DNA from: Gammaproteobacteria bacterium
GTDB lineage: Bacteria; Pseudomonadota; Gammaproteobacteria; Steroidobacterales; Steroidobacteraceae
Direction: 5' to 3'
DNA: 6,062 nt
NCBI GenBank assembly: GCA_030038645.1
Contig: JASHSR010000367.1
Span: 1-6,062, forward strand
Under the pieces are notes generated by a model, which ran no database searches, was not told where the DNA came from, and saw only the letters and a program-made list of their open reading frames with translations. Below, one piece after another: positions 1 through 5,719 of this stretch. The number at the start of each line of letters is the position of its first letter. Position 1 is the first letter of the stretch. The translations under genes and the position numbers were made by a program.

Positions 1-1
1 G

Positions 2-793
2 GGTCCGAACGGTGCCGGGAAGGAGCGCATCGCGGAGATCGTACATGCCAATTCGGAAGTGCGCCGCGGCCCGTTCGTCGCCGTCAACTGCGGCGCTATC
101 CCTGCTGAGCTCGTCGAGGCGGAGCTGTTCGGCGCCGAGGCCGGAGCCTACACCGGCGCAAGCCGGTCGCGCGTGGGGCGGTTTCAGCTGGCCAACGGCG
201 GCACGCTGTTCCTCGATGAGATCGGCAATCTACCGGTCGCCGGGCAGGTGAAGCTCCTGCGGGTGCTCGAGACCGGACAGTTCGAGCAGCTGGGCTCGAG
301 CCAAACGCGCAGTACCCGCGTGCGGATCGTGAGCGCAACCAATGCTGACGTTCCGGCGCTCATTCGTGCGGGCCGCTTTCGCGAGGACCTGTACTATCGG
401 CTGAATGCGATCGAAATCGCGCTGCCGCCGCTCGCGGAGCGGACGGAGGACATCCTGCCTCTGGCGCAGCACTTTCTCGGGCAGGACTTCGAGCTCAGCG
501 AGGATGCCGCGGCAGCGCTGCTCGCGCACGACTGGCCGGGCAATGTGCGCGAGCTGCGCAACGCCATCGAGCGCGCGAAGCTGCTCGCGAGCAACCGCAT
601 CGTGAGCGCGAGCGACCTGAATCTTCCGGCGAGCCAGCGCCCGGTTGCTCCGGAAGGCGACCCCCTCACGCGGGAGATCATCGAAGCGAGTCTGCGCAAA
701 GCCGGCGGCAACATCAGCCGCGCGGCCCAGAGTCTCGGCCTGTCGCGCCAGGCGCTGTATCGCCGCATGGAGCGTTTCGGACTCAAGACGTAG
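2..793 (+). CDS. Sigma-54-dependent NtrC-family response regulator, C-terminal part (5' end outside window)
   Basis: 263 residues are visible; the protein enters the window in its Walker A loop (GPNGAGKE, bases 2-25), so any N-terminal receiver domain lies upstream. The AAA+ core follows: the sigma-54 contact loop GAYTGA at 143-160 (a common variant of GAFTGA), then Walker B (GGTLFLDEIG, with the Asp codon at 215-217), then the GRFREDLYYRLN segment that holds the arginine-finger region. The last ~45 residues form a Fis-type helix-turn-helix (GGNISRAAQSLGLSRQALYR, from about base 706). The family hydrolyses ATP to remodel sigma-54 RNA polymerase bound at -24/-12 promoters from an upstream enhancer. 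The stop is followed 11 bases later by a histidine kinase gene, so this is most likely the response regulator of that kinase. The Walker A is GPNGAGK rather than the usual GExGTGK, but stays within the Gx4GK pattern. The target genes cannot be told from the sequence. Confidence 0.93.
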   Translation, partial: GPNGAGKERIAEIVHANSEVRRGPFVAVNCGAIPAELVEAELFGAEAGAYTGASRSRVGRFQLANGGTLFLDEIGNLPVAGQVKLLRVLETGQFEQLGSSQTRSTRVRIVSATNADVPALIRAGRFREDLYYRLNAIEIALPPLAERTEDILPLAQHFLGQDFELSEDAAAALLAHDWPGNVRELRNAIERAKLLASNRIVSASDLNLPASQRPVAPEGDPLTREIIEASLRKAGGNISRAAQSLGLSRQALYRRMERFGLKT

Positions 794-804
794 GGTAACG
801 AGGC

Positions 805-2175
805 ATGCGCATGCGCTGGAGTCTCGAAGGCAAGCTCGCCGCGCTGTTGCTTGCCGTGCTCGTCGCTTCGGCGCTGGCGGCCGTATGGGTCATGCAAGCT
901 CTCGAGCAGCCCTGGCTCGCATTCTCTCTTGTCGTCGCCGTGGGTGTGGTGTCGCTGCTGTGGATCGCGAGGCGAGCCGTACGGCCGGTGCGCCGCATGC
1001 TGCGCGCGATGGTCGGAGCGGTGGCGAGCTATCGCGACGGCGACTTCAACCTCTCGCTGGCGGTTCAGGGCCGGGACGAGCTCGGCGAGCTGATGGCCGC
1101 TCATAACGAGCTGGGCCACGCGCTGCGCGCGCAGCGCTCGAACTTGGCACAGCGCGAGCTGCTCCTGGAGACCGTGACGCAGCAGTCCCCCGTCGCGCTG
1201 GTGCTCGTGGACCCGTATCAGCGCGTCACCTACGCGAACCTCGCCGCCCGCCACCTGCTCAACGAGGGGCGGAGCCTGACGGGACAGGACTTCTCTGCGT
1301 TGCTCGCACGCGCACCGGAGCCCTTGCGGGCGGCAACCGAGTCCGGCGTCGACAGCCTCTTCACCGTGGAGATCGCCGATATCGACGAGATCTTCTCCCT
1401 CTCTCAGCGGGTGTTTCAGCTCCAGGGCCGCCCGCACCGGCTCTACCTCCTCAAGCGCGTGACGCGCGAGCTGTCGCGGCAGGAGGTCGCGATCTGGAAG
1501 AAGCTCATCCGGGTTCTGAGCCACGAGCTGAACAATTCGCTGGGGCCCATCGCCTCGCTAGCGCAGTCGGGCGGCGAGCTCACGCGGCGTGCAGACGTCG
1601 CAGGCCTCGACGCGGCATTCGCGGCGATTGGGGAGCGCGCTCAGCATCTACACCAGTTCATAGCAGGCTATGCCGCCTTTGCGAGACTGCCCGCGCCACA
1701 TCCGGCTCCCGTCGAGTGGCGTGCGTTCGCGGCCGAGATCGCATCGGCGCAGCGGTGTCGGGTCGTTGCACCGCTGCCGGACCGCACGGGATGGTTCGAT
1801 CGCGCGCAGCTCGAGCAGGCGCTGATCAACCTGCTGAAGAACGCCCATGAGGCGGGCGGACCTGCGGAAGCGATCGAGCTCTCGGTGATCGACGGCGCGA
1901 GCGAGCAGCGCATCGAAGTGCGCGACCGCGGACCGGGAATGAGCGAGGCCGTGCTGAGTCAGGCGTTGCTGCCGTTCTATTCCACCAAGCGCAGCGGCAC
2001 CGGCCTCGGGCTGGCGCTCGCGCGTGAGATCGTCGAGGCCCACGGCGGCCGCATCCGGCTCGCGAACCGCGAGGGCGGCGGCCTGTGCGTCACATTGATC
2101 CTGCCGTTCCCGGCCGACACGGCGGCGCCAGTGCAGCCCACATCGGTGGCGGGGCTGGCCGAGCCAACCCAATAA
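805..2175 (+). CDS. Membrane sensor histidine kinase (NtrY-like: 2 TM, HAMP, PAS-like, HATPase)
   Basis: A 456-residue kinase that should autophosphorylate and pass phosphate to the sigma-54 activator encoded just upstream. Two hydrophobic segments (about residues 10-30 and 38-54) are separated by only a short loop (QALEQPW), so there is almost no periplasmic sensor. A HAMP-like linker covers about 54-107 and a PAS-like region about 118-222. The H-box is LSHELNNSLGP with phospho-acceptor His240. The ATPase domain shows an N-box (LINLLKNAHEA, 340-350), G1 (DRGPGM, 374-379), F-box (LLPFYSTK, 388-395) and G2 (GTGLGL, 398-403), so all catalytic boxes are intact. The short Pro/Ala-rich C-terminus is unremarkable. 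Two in-frame ATGs compete: 805 and 811. The AGG at 801-803 sits 1 base from the first but 7 bases from the second, so translation may start at 811; the GGG at 793-795 could serve the first. Nitrogen control as in NtrY/NtrX is possible but not shown. Confidence 0.93.
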   Translation: MRMRWSLEGKLAALLLAVLVASALAAVWVMQALEQPWLAFSLVVAVGVVSLLWIARRAVRPVRRMLRAMVGAVASYRDGDFNLSLAVQGRDELGELMAAHNELGHALRAQRSNLAQRELLLETVTQQSPVALVLVDPYQRVTYANLAARHLLNEGRSLTGQDFSALLARAPEPLRAATESGVDSLFTVEIADIDEIFSLSQRVFQLQGRPHRLYLLKRVTRELSRQEVAIWKKLIRVLSHELNNSLGPIASLAQSGGELTRRADVAGLDAAFAAIGERAQHLHQFIAGYAAFARLPAPHPAPVEWRAFAAEIASAQRCRVVAPLPDRTGWFDRAQLEQALINLLKNAHEAGGPAEAIELSVIDGASEQRIEVRDRGPGMSEAVLSQALLPFYSTKRSGTGLGLALAREIVEAHGGRIRLANREGGGLCVTLILPFPADTAAPVQPTSVAGLAEPTQ

Positions 2176-2279
2176 CACAGCTCAGCAGCGATCCGTCACG
2201 ATGCGTGTTTTATCCGGCATGGATCAATGATAAAATTTTTGTTGCTCTGCCAAGAATTACGGCCGCAGCTCTCGTTCCC
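2176..2279. promoter_or_regulatory. AT-rich intergenic region with a possible promoter for the mntA-hepT pair
   Basis: This gap separates the kinase from the toxin-antitoxin pair, and its GC content falls sharply (22 of 60 bases at 2201-2260). A plausible -10 element TAAAAT lies at 2231-2236. The best -35 at 17-bp spacing is TTTTAT (2208-2213), which matches only 3 of 6 consensus positions, so the promoter is a weak prediction. No clear Shine-Dalgarno sequence precedes the ATG at 2280, and I see no strong terminator for the kinase operon here. The change in composition suggests that the pair is transcribed separately from the kinase. Confidence 0.35.
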
Positions 2280-2570
2280 ATGAAACCCTCCGAAGCATTG
2301 ACTCTGCATCGTGCCGCGTTGCGACAGCTCCTGAATCGCTATGGCTTCAGGCATCCGCGCGTTTTCGGCTCGGTTTTGACCCGGACGGATACCGAGGAGA
2401 GCGATCTCGATGTGCTCGTCGAGCCTGTGCGGGGGACAACGCTCTTTACCCTGGCGGGCTTGGAGGACGAGGCGCGCAAGCTGACGGGTGTGCGCGTGTC
2501 CGTGCTGACGCCAGGATTCCTCTCGCCTAAATTTCGGGAAAGGGTACTGCAACAGGCTGAGCCATTATGA
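2280..2570 (+). CDS. mntA: MntA-like minimal nucleotidyltransferase antitoxin of a HEPN/MNT module
   Basis: A 96-residue protein of the minimal nucleotidyltransferase (MNT, DNA polymerase beta-like) family. The motif GSX10DXD is complete: Gly30-Ser31, ten residues, then Asp42-Leu43-Asp44. The C-terminal end (VLTPGFLSPKFRERVLQQA) is typical of the family. In studied HEPN/MNT pairs the MNT protein adds AMP to a tyrosine in the HEPN toxin and so silences it. Here the strand after the motif reads VRVSVLTP, where relatives usually have VDxxTP, so the expected third acidic residue is Ser74; catalysis may be altered. The reading frame is open upstream to 2085 inside the kinase gene, but homology begins only near this ATG. 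The ribosome site is poor. The stop overlaps the next gene's start (ATGA, 2567-2570), so the two are translationally coupled. GC content is lower than in flanking genes (34 of the 60 bases at 2281-2340), compatible with horizontal acquisition. Confidence 0.88.
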   Translation: MKPSEALTLHRAALRQLLNRYGFRHPRVFGSVLTRTDTEESDLDVLVEPVRGTTLFTLAGLEDEARKLTGVRVSVLTPGFLSPKFRERVLQQAEPL

Positions 2571-2944
2571 GCCACCCGGAGAGGGTCGAGGACTATCTCG
2601 AGCACATCGCTGACGCGATCGAGCGCGCGATCCGCTACGCCGGGAGCCTAGGCAGCCTTGTGGCGCTGGAGCAGGACGAGCAAGCGCAGGATGCGATCGT
2701 GCGGACCCTCACCGTGATCGGCGAGGCCGCGAACAGGATTCACAAGGTGGCGCCCACGTTCGTAGCGGAGCACCCAGAGCTGCCGTGGACTCAGATGCGA
2801 GGAATCCGCAACAAAGTCGTGCACGATTACTTCGACGTCGCTTGGGATGTCGTCTGGGATACTGTCAAGCAGGATCTTCCGGCGCTGCTCGAGAAGGTCG
2901 AACCGCTGCTGAAATTCTCGGACAAAGACCACGCCCCAAAGTAA
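2567..2944 (+). CDS. hepT: HepT-like HEPN ribonuclease toxin (DUF86 family)
   Basis: A 125-residue, mostly helical protein with the diagnostic RX4HXY motif (RNKVVHDY, Arg81, His86, Tyr88) in the sequence MRGIRNKVVHDYF. The family's conserved IGEAANRI segment is at residues 51-58. HEPN proteins of this kind dimerise into a metal-independent RNase in which Arg and His form the active site. Tyr88 matches the position that partner MNT proteins AMPylate in characterised systems, so the toxin appears to have an intact catalytic motif and an intact modification site. Its ATG overlaps the stop of the MNT gene by four bases, giving the usual antitoxin-first, toxin-second order. Length is normal for the family. 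The last ten residues are polar and probably disordered. The RNA target is not predictable; tRNA or mRNA cleavage has been reported for relatives. Confidence 0.9.
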   Translation: MSHPERVEDYLEHIADAIERAIRYAGSLGSLVALEQDEQAQDAIVRTLTVIGEAANRIHKVAPTFVAEHPELPWTQMRGIRNKVVHDYFDVAWDVVWDTVKQDLPALLEKVEPLLKFSDKDHAPK

Positions 2945-3201
2945 GGAACGCGAGCCGATGCGACAGATCAACGGCGGCCTACATCGGCGGTGTGAATGAG
3001 CGAACGGACCCGTCGAAGAACGGCTGTCCAGCGAAACGCGATTCACCGAGATCACCCGGCTGTAAGAGCCAAGCGTGTCGGCTATCTAGATATCACATGA
3101 GAATTCTATTGTATCTAATTAATTCATATAATTAATTATGCTCGCGTGCAGGTCAACCAAAGGCCGCGGGAGAATATCAGTGCTGGATCGGCCGCGTAGT
3201 G
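2945..3201. other. Non-coding gap between the convergent hepT and HTH-synthase genes
   Basis: These 257 bases lie between two genes that point at each other. The first half has ordinary GC; the second half contains a stretch (3081-3140) with only 13 G/C in 60 bases, far below the flanks. That stretch includes the 10-bp palindrome TATCTAGATA (3083-3092) and the 9-bp inverted repeat listed separately. GCCGATG (2954-2960) and CATCGGC (2982-2988) could pair, but across a 21-base loop without a T-run, so I do not call a terminator. A 34-codon ORF (2996-3100, ATG to TGA, Arg-rich) exists, but it has no ribosome site and no recognisable motif. No transposase remnant is recognisable. Confidence 0.5.
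3116..3138. repeat. Perfect AT-only 9-bp inverted repeat with 5-base spacer
   Basis: TAATTAATT (3116-3124), the spacer CATAT, then AATTAATTA (3130-3138) form an exact inverted repeat. Every arm base is A or T, in a genome that is otherwise strongly GC-rich. As a hairpin it would be weak, and there is no GC stem with a T-run, so it is a poor intrinsic terminator. It could be a protein-binding site (nucleoid protein or regulator) or a scar or end of inserted DNA next to the toxin-antitoxin pair. The function is unknown. Confidence 0.6.
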
Positions 3202-4455
3202 CTATGGCCGCGGGGGAATGTCTGGCCCGATGTATCGAGCGCGCGGGCGGATGAGCGATCCGCTCTGACACTGCTCCAGCGCGTGGGCGATCCAACCGAC
3301 GCAACGGGCGATCGCGAACAGGACGAAAGGCGCATCCGCCGGCAGACTTGCGCTTGCCGCCAGCGCCGCGAGCGCAAAATCCACGTTCGGCGGCTCACCG
3401 ACCAGGCGATCCGCCGCCACTTGCAGCTCCTCGAAGATCTGCGGCAGTGGGAAGCTCTCGAGCAACGCGGCCGCTCGAACGTCTCCGTGTGGGTAGAGCG
3501 GATGGCCGAACGCGGGCACGGTGTGGCCCTGCCCCAGGCAAGCAAGGATCGCCTTCTCGGCGCCGATTCGCTCTGCCGTCTCGGCCAGGGCCTGCACGGT
3601 CGCGGTCGCGCCACCGTGCAAGGGTCCGCTGAGCGTCGCGAATCCCGCGAGAACGGCTGCCGAGAGTCCTGCGCCCGTGGAGGCCGCGACGCGGGTAGCG
3701 AACGTCGAGGCGTTGAGCTCGTGATCCGCGAGCAGCACCATAGCCTTGCGAATGACGTCTCCCGCAGCGGGCCGCCGCCACGCCTGAGCGAGTCTCTCGT
3801 GCACCGGCGCGGGCGGCCCGCGGTGGCGACTCTTTGAGCCTCGAGTCCGCTCACGCCGAGCCTGCGGATGTCGATGACGCCCATGTCGAGCCTGCGAGCG
3901 CTCGATCGCAAGCACCATCGCGCCCGAGACGTCATCCAGCAGCTCGGTCGCTTCGGCGAGCAGCGGCCCCAACCCGCGCGCATAGGTCGGAGCCTCGCGG
4001 CCGGCGCGCAGAGCGAGCACGCGATAGGTCGCCTGCAACGGGCTCGCGTCGCCTTCCGCGGCCGCGGCGGCGGCAGGACGATCCCCATGCAGGACGACCT
4101 GCGAGCTTCCCCACAGCAGCGACGCGATCTCCTCGAGGCTTGCTCGCGCCGCGAGCTGCGCGGCGTCCTGGCCGCGATACCAGAGCCGCCCGTTTGCGAC
4201 CGTGGAGAGCGCCGAGGAGAGGATCGGGTCGCCCCACGCCACGGCTTCCGCGGCGAGGCGGTCGTTGCGCGGCCGCCCGCGCCGCCGGCGCGCGAGGCGC
4301 CGCACATCCTCGGCGTGATAGAGGCTGCGCCGCGGATCGTCCGGGTCCGCCTTCACGCGGATGCGCTTGCGGCTCACGTTGGCGTACAGCGTCTGAGGTC
4401 GAACGCCGAGGAGGGCGATCGCCGCGGTGGAGCTCAACCAGTTACCGGTGGCCAT
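3202..4455 (-). CDS. Citrate-synthase-family protein with N-terminal helix-turn-helix (probable double frameshift inside)
   Basis: A 417-residue reading from ATG 4455. Residues 4-60 look like an excisionase/MerR-type winged HTH: WLSSTAAIALLGVRPQTLYA, then a basic wing and an Arg-rich stretch (RRLARRRRGRPR). The rest has the citrate synthase fold: the WYRG segment (92-95), LLADHELNASTF (241-252), GPLHGGA with His280, AFGHPLYP with His318, PNVDF with catalytic-type Asp359 and substrate-binding RPRARY near 403-408. All three catalytic residues are therefore present. Residues about 189-214 are Arg/His-rich and do not resemble the family; reading those bases one frame over gives normal codon use, which suggests compensating indels near 3891 and 3810. 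An in-frame ATG at 4470 would add five residues; neither start has a clear Shine-Dalgarno sequence. The frame stays open to 4884, but that stretch is antisense to the divergent gene. It could condense acetyl- or propionyl-CoA with oxaloacetate, bind DNA, or both; the role is inferred only. Confidence 0.85.
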   Translation of the reverse strand: MATGNWLSSTAAIALLGVRPQTLYANVSRKRIRVKADPDDPRRSLYHAEDVRRLARRRRGRPRNDRLAAEAVAWGDPILSSALSTVANGRLWYRGQDAAQLAARASLEEIASLLWGSSQVVLHGDRPAAAAAAEGDASPLQATYRVLALRAGREAPTYARGLGPLLAEATELLDDVSGAMVLAIERSQARHGRHRHPQARRERTRGSKSRHRGPPAPVHERLAQAWRRPAAGDVIRKAMVLLADHELNASTFATRVAASTGAGLSAAVLAGFATLSGPLHGGATATVQALAETAERIGAEKAILACLGQGHTVPAFGHPLYPHGDVRAAALLESFPLPQIFEELQVAADRLVGEPPNVDFALAALAASASLPADAPFVLFAIARCVGWIAHALEQCQSGSLIRPRARYIGPDIPPRP

Positions 4456-4456
4456 A

Positions 4457-4486
4457 TTGACGATATTCATCAAGATTGACGTCAAT
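4457..4486. promoter_or_regulatory. Paired palindromic operator candidate between divergent synthase genes
   Basis: A perfect 12-bp palindrome ATTGACGTCAAT occupies 4475-4486. Directly beside it, TTGACGA-TAT-TCATCAA (4457-4473) is a second inverted repeat with one mismatch in its 7-bp arms. The half-site TTGACG occurs at 4457-4462 and 4476-4481, and its complement CGTCAA at 4480-4485, so two copies repeat directly with a 19-base period. The site lies just upstream of the minus-strand HTH-synthase start and overlaps the -35 of the plus-strand synthase promoter, as expected for an operator controlling both genes. The binding protein is unknown; the HTH domain of the adjacent synthase is the obvious local candidate. 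Confidence 0.6.
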
Positions 4487-4503
4487 GACAAGCGCCTTAT
4501 GCT
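4476..4503 (+). promoter_or_regulatory. Sigma-70-like promoter for the second synthase gene
   Basis: TTGACG (4476-4481, five of six consensus bases) and TATGCT (4498-4503, four of six) are separated by 16 bp, upstream of a strong ribosome site and the ATG at 4523. The -35 is contained in the perfect palindrome, so a protein bound there would block or remodel polymerase binding. Initiation would be expected near 4510, giving a very short leader that must still include AGGAGG (4512-4517); the exact start point is uncertain. Confidence 0.45.
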
Positions 4504-4511
4504 CCTTCGAC

Positions 4512-4517
4512 AGGAGG
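4512..4517 (+). promoter_or_regulatory. Strong ribosome binding site (AGGAGG) fixing the synthase start
   Basis: A perfect AGGAGG with a 5-base spacer (CGCCG) to ATG 4523. It decides between this start and the upstream in-frame ATG at 4427, which has no comparable site. Confidence 0.8.
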
Positions 4518-4522
4518 CGCCG

Positions 4523-5719
4523 ATGCATTCCAACACGGGACTCGACGGGGTCATCGCGGCCGACACGGTGCTGTCGGAGGTGGACGGGGAGGCGGGCCGG
4601 CTCATCATTCGGGGCCACACGCTCGAGCAGCTCGTCGGTCGCTGCTCCTTCGAGGAGGTCCTGGGCATGCTGCTCGAGGGCTTCTTCGAGCCGGAGGGCT
4701 CCGCTCCGCTCGCCCGCGCGATCGGCGCCGCCCGCGCGGAGGCGTTCTCCTCTCTGCCGCAAGTTGACGCCCGGCTGCTGTCGCTCGCGCCGATCGAGGC
4801 GCTGCGCGCCCTGGTGGCGCGCCTCGGCGACGGCGAGGACCTCGCGACGGCGCTGCGGCTGATCGCCGCGATGGCGGTCTTCACGGCGGCGGTCGTCCGC
4901 CTGCGCGGCGGCGAGCGGCCGGTCGCCCCGGACCCGAATGCAGATCAGGCCGCCGACTTCCTTCGCATGCTGCGTGGAGAGCCGGCCTCGCGCGCCGAGA
5001 TCGCCGCGCTTCAGAGGTACCTCGTCACCATCGCGGACCATGGACTCAACGCCTCCACGTTCGCGGCGCGGGTCGTCGCTTCCACGCGGGCGGGGCTCGC
5101 TTCGGCAACGATCGCCGCGCTATGCGCCCTGAAAGGGCCGCTGCATGGCGGAGCGCCGGGTCCGGTCCTCGATATGCTCGATGCGATCGGCACGGCCGAG
5201 AATGCGGTCCCGTGGCTCGAGCAGGCGCTCGATCGCGGCGAGCGCCTGATGGGATTCGGCCATCGGATCTATCGCGTCCGGGATCCGCGCGCCGATGCGC
5301 TGCGGGAGGCGCTTCGGGTCCTCGGAGCCGAGCGCGGCCGCTCGAGCGCCCGGCTCGCGCTCGCCGAGGCCGTCGAAGCGGCGGCGCTCGAGCTGCTCCG
5401 GCGCAAGAGACCGCAGCGCGCGCTGGACACCAACGTCGAGTTCTATACGGCGCTCCTGCTCGAGGCGCTCGCCGTGCCTCGAGAGGCCTTCACGTGCGTG
5501 TTCGCCATGGGCCGCGTCGCCGGGTGGATCGCCCATGCGCGCGAGCAAGTGGTTCACGGGCGACTGATCCGCCCGCAGTCGCGCTACGTGGGCCCTCGAG
5601 CTCAAGGAGATCCCCGCACCGTGGAGGACCCTCATGGCACGGAGAATGCTCGCGGCACGGAGGACCCTCGCGGCGCGAAGGATCCGCCTGGCCGGAGCAC
5701 TTCCGCCGCCGCTACCTGA
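4523..5719 (+). CDS. Citrate/2-methylcitrate synthase-like protein with repetitive C-terminal tail
   Basis: 398 residues starting at ATG 4523, chosen because AGGAGG (4512-4517) lies five bases upstream and family homology begins at once (GLDGVIAADTVLSEVDGEAG). An in-frame ATG at 4427 would run through the operator region and the divergent gene and is rejected. Family signatures in order: LIIRGHTLEQL (28-37), SFEEVLGMLLEG (42-53), ADHGLNASTFAARVVAST (171-188), GPLHGGA with His208, GFGHRIYRVRDPRA with His247, NVEFYTA (304-310), GWIAHAREQ (334-342) and LIRPQSRYVGP (348-358). The enzyme family condenses acetyl-CoA or propionyl-CoA with oxaloacetate; the substrate cannot be decided here. The catalytic Asp found in NVDF of well-studied enzymes is Glu306. 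After the conserved end (VGP358) a 40-residue polar tail follows, containing an imperfect GTEDPR-type repeat. The gene is divergent from an HTH-bearing paralogue and its stop overlaps the convergent ankyrin gene. Confidence 0.92.
   Translation: MHSNTGLDGVIAADTVLSEVDGEAGRLIIRGHTLEQLVGRCSFEEVLGMLLEGFFEPEGSAPLARAIGAARAEAFSSLPQVDARLLSLAPIEALRALVARLGDGEDLATALRLIAAMAVFTAAVVRLRGGERPVAPDPNADQAADFLRMLRGEPASRAEIAALQRYLVTIADHGLNASTFAARVVASTRAGLASATIAALCALKGPLHGGAPGPVLDMLDAIGTAENAVPWLEQALDRGERLMGFGHRIYRVRDPRADALREALRVLGAERGRSSARLALAEAVEAAALELLRRKRPQRALDTNVEFYTALLLEALAVPREAFTCVFAMGRVAGWIAHAREQVVHGRLIRPQSRYVGPRAQGDPRTVEDPHGTENARGTEDPRGAKDPPGRSTSAAAT
5618..5689 (+). repeat. Four imperfect 18-bp tandem repeats inside the synthase C-terminal tail
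   Basis: Four in-frame 18-base units encode TVEDPH, GTENAR, GTEDPR and GAKDPP (residues 366-389). The second and third are most alike (both begin GGCACGGAG and end CTCGC). A preceding GDPR (362-365) may be a decayed unit. The period is a multiple of three, so copy-number change would lengthen or shorten the tail without breaking the frame. The tail lies beyond the conserved synthase core and is highly polar and probably disordered. Confidence 0.7.

Noticed and set aside
394..1524. Long minus-strand ORF (376 codons) antisense to the activator and kinase genes
   Set aside because: It is a typical high-GC shadow ORF, rich in Arg/His/Gln with no domain. The plus-strand frames carry clear AAA+ and kinase motifs.
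2085..2279. Upstream extension of the MNT reading frame into the kinase gene
   Set aside because: The extra residues overlap the kinase C-terminus in another frame and show no family similarity; the MNT fold fits a start at 2280.
2954..2988. Inverted repeat GCCGATG/CATCGGC as a hepT terminator
   Set aside because: The stem is 7 bp with a 21-base loop and no T-run follows.
2996..3100. 34-codon ORF between hepT and the HTH synthase
   Set aside because: It has no Shine-Dalgarno sequence, no recognisable similarity and an Arg-rich composition; it could be a gene remnant but cannot be supported.
3199..3837. Plus-strand ORFs opposite the HTH synthase (also 3834-4460 and 3868-4479)
   Set aside because: They lack any recognisable motif and lie antisense to well-conserved citrate synthase signatures.
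4427..4522. Upstream ATG (4427) for the second synthase
   Set aside because: It would translate through the palindromes and the divergent gene's start, while ATG 4523 has AGGAGG at ideal spacing and begins at the family's conserved N-terminus.
4456..4884. N-terminal extension of the HTH synthase to an ATG at 4884
   Set aside because: The extension is Ser/Arg-rich, antisense to the conserved N-terminus of the second synthase, and lies upstream of the operator; homology starts at the HTH just after 4455.
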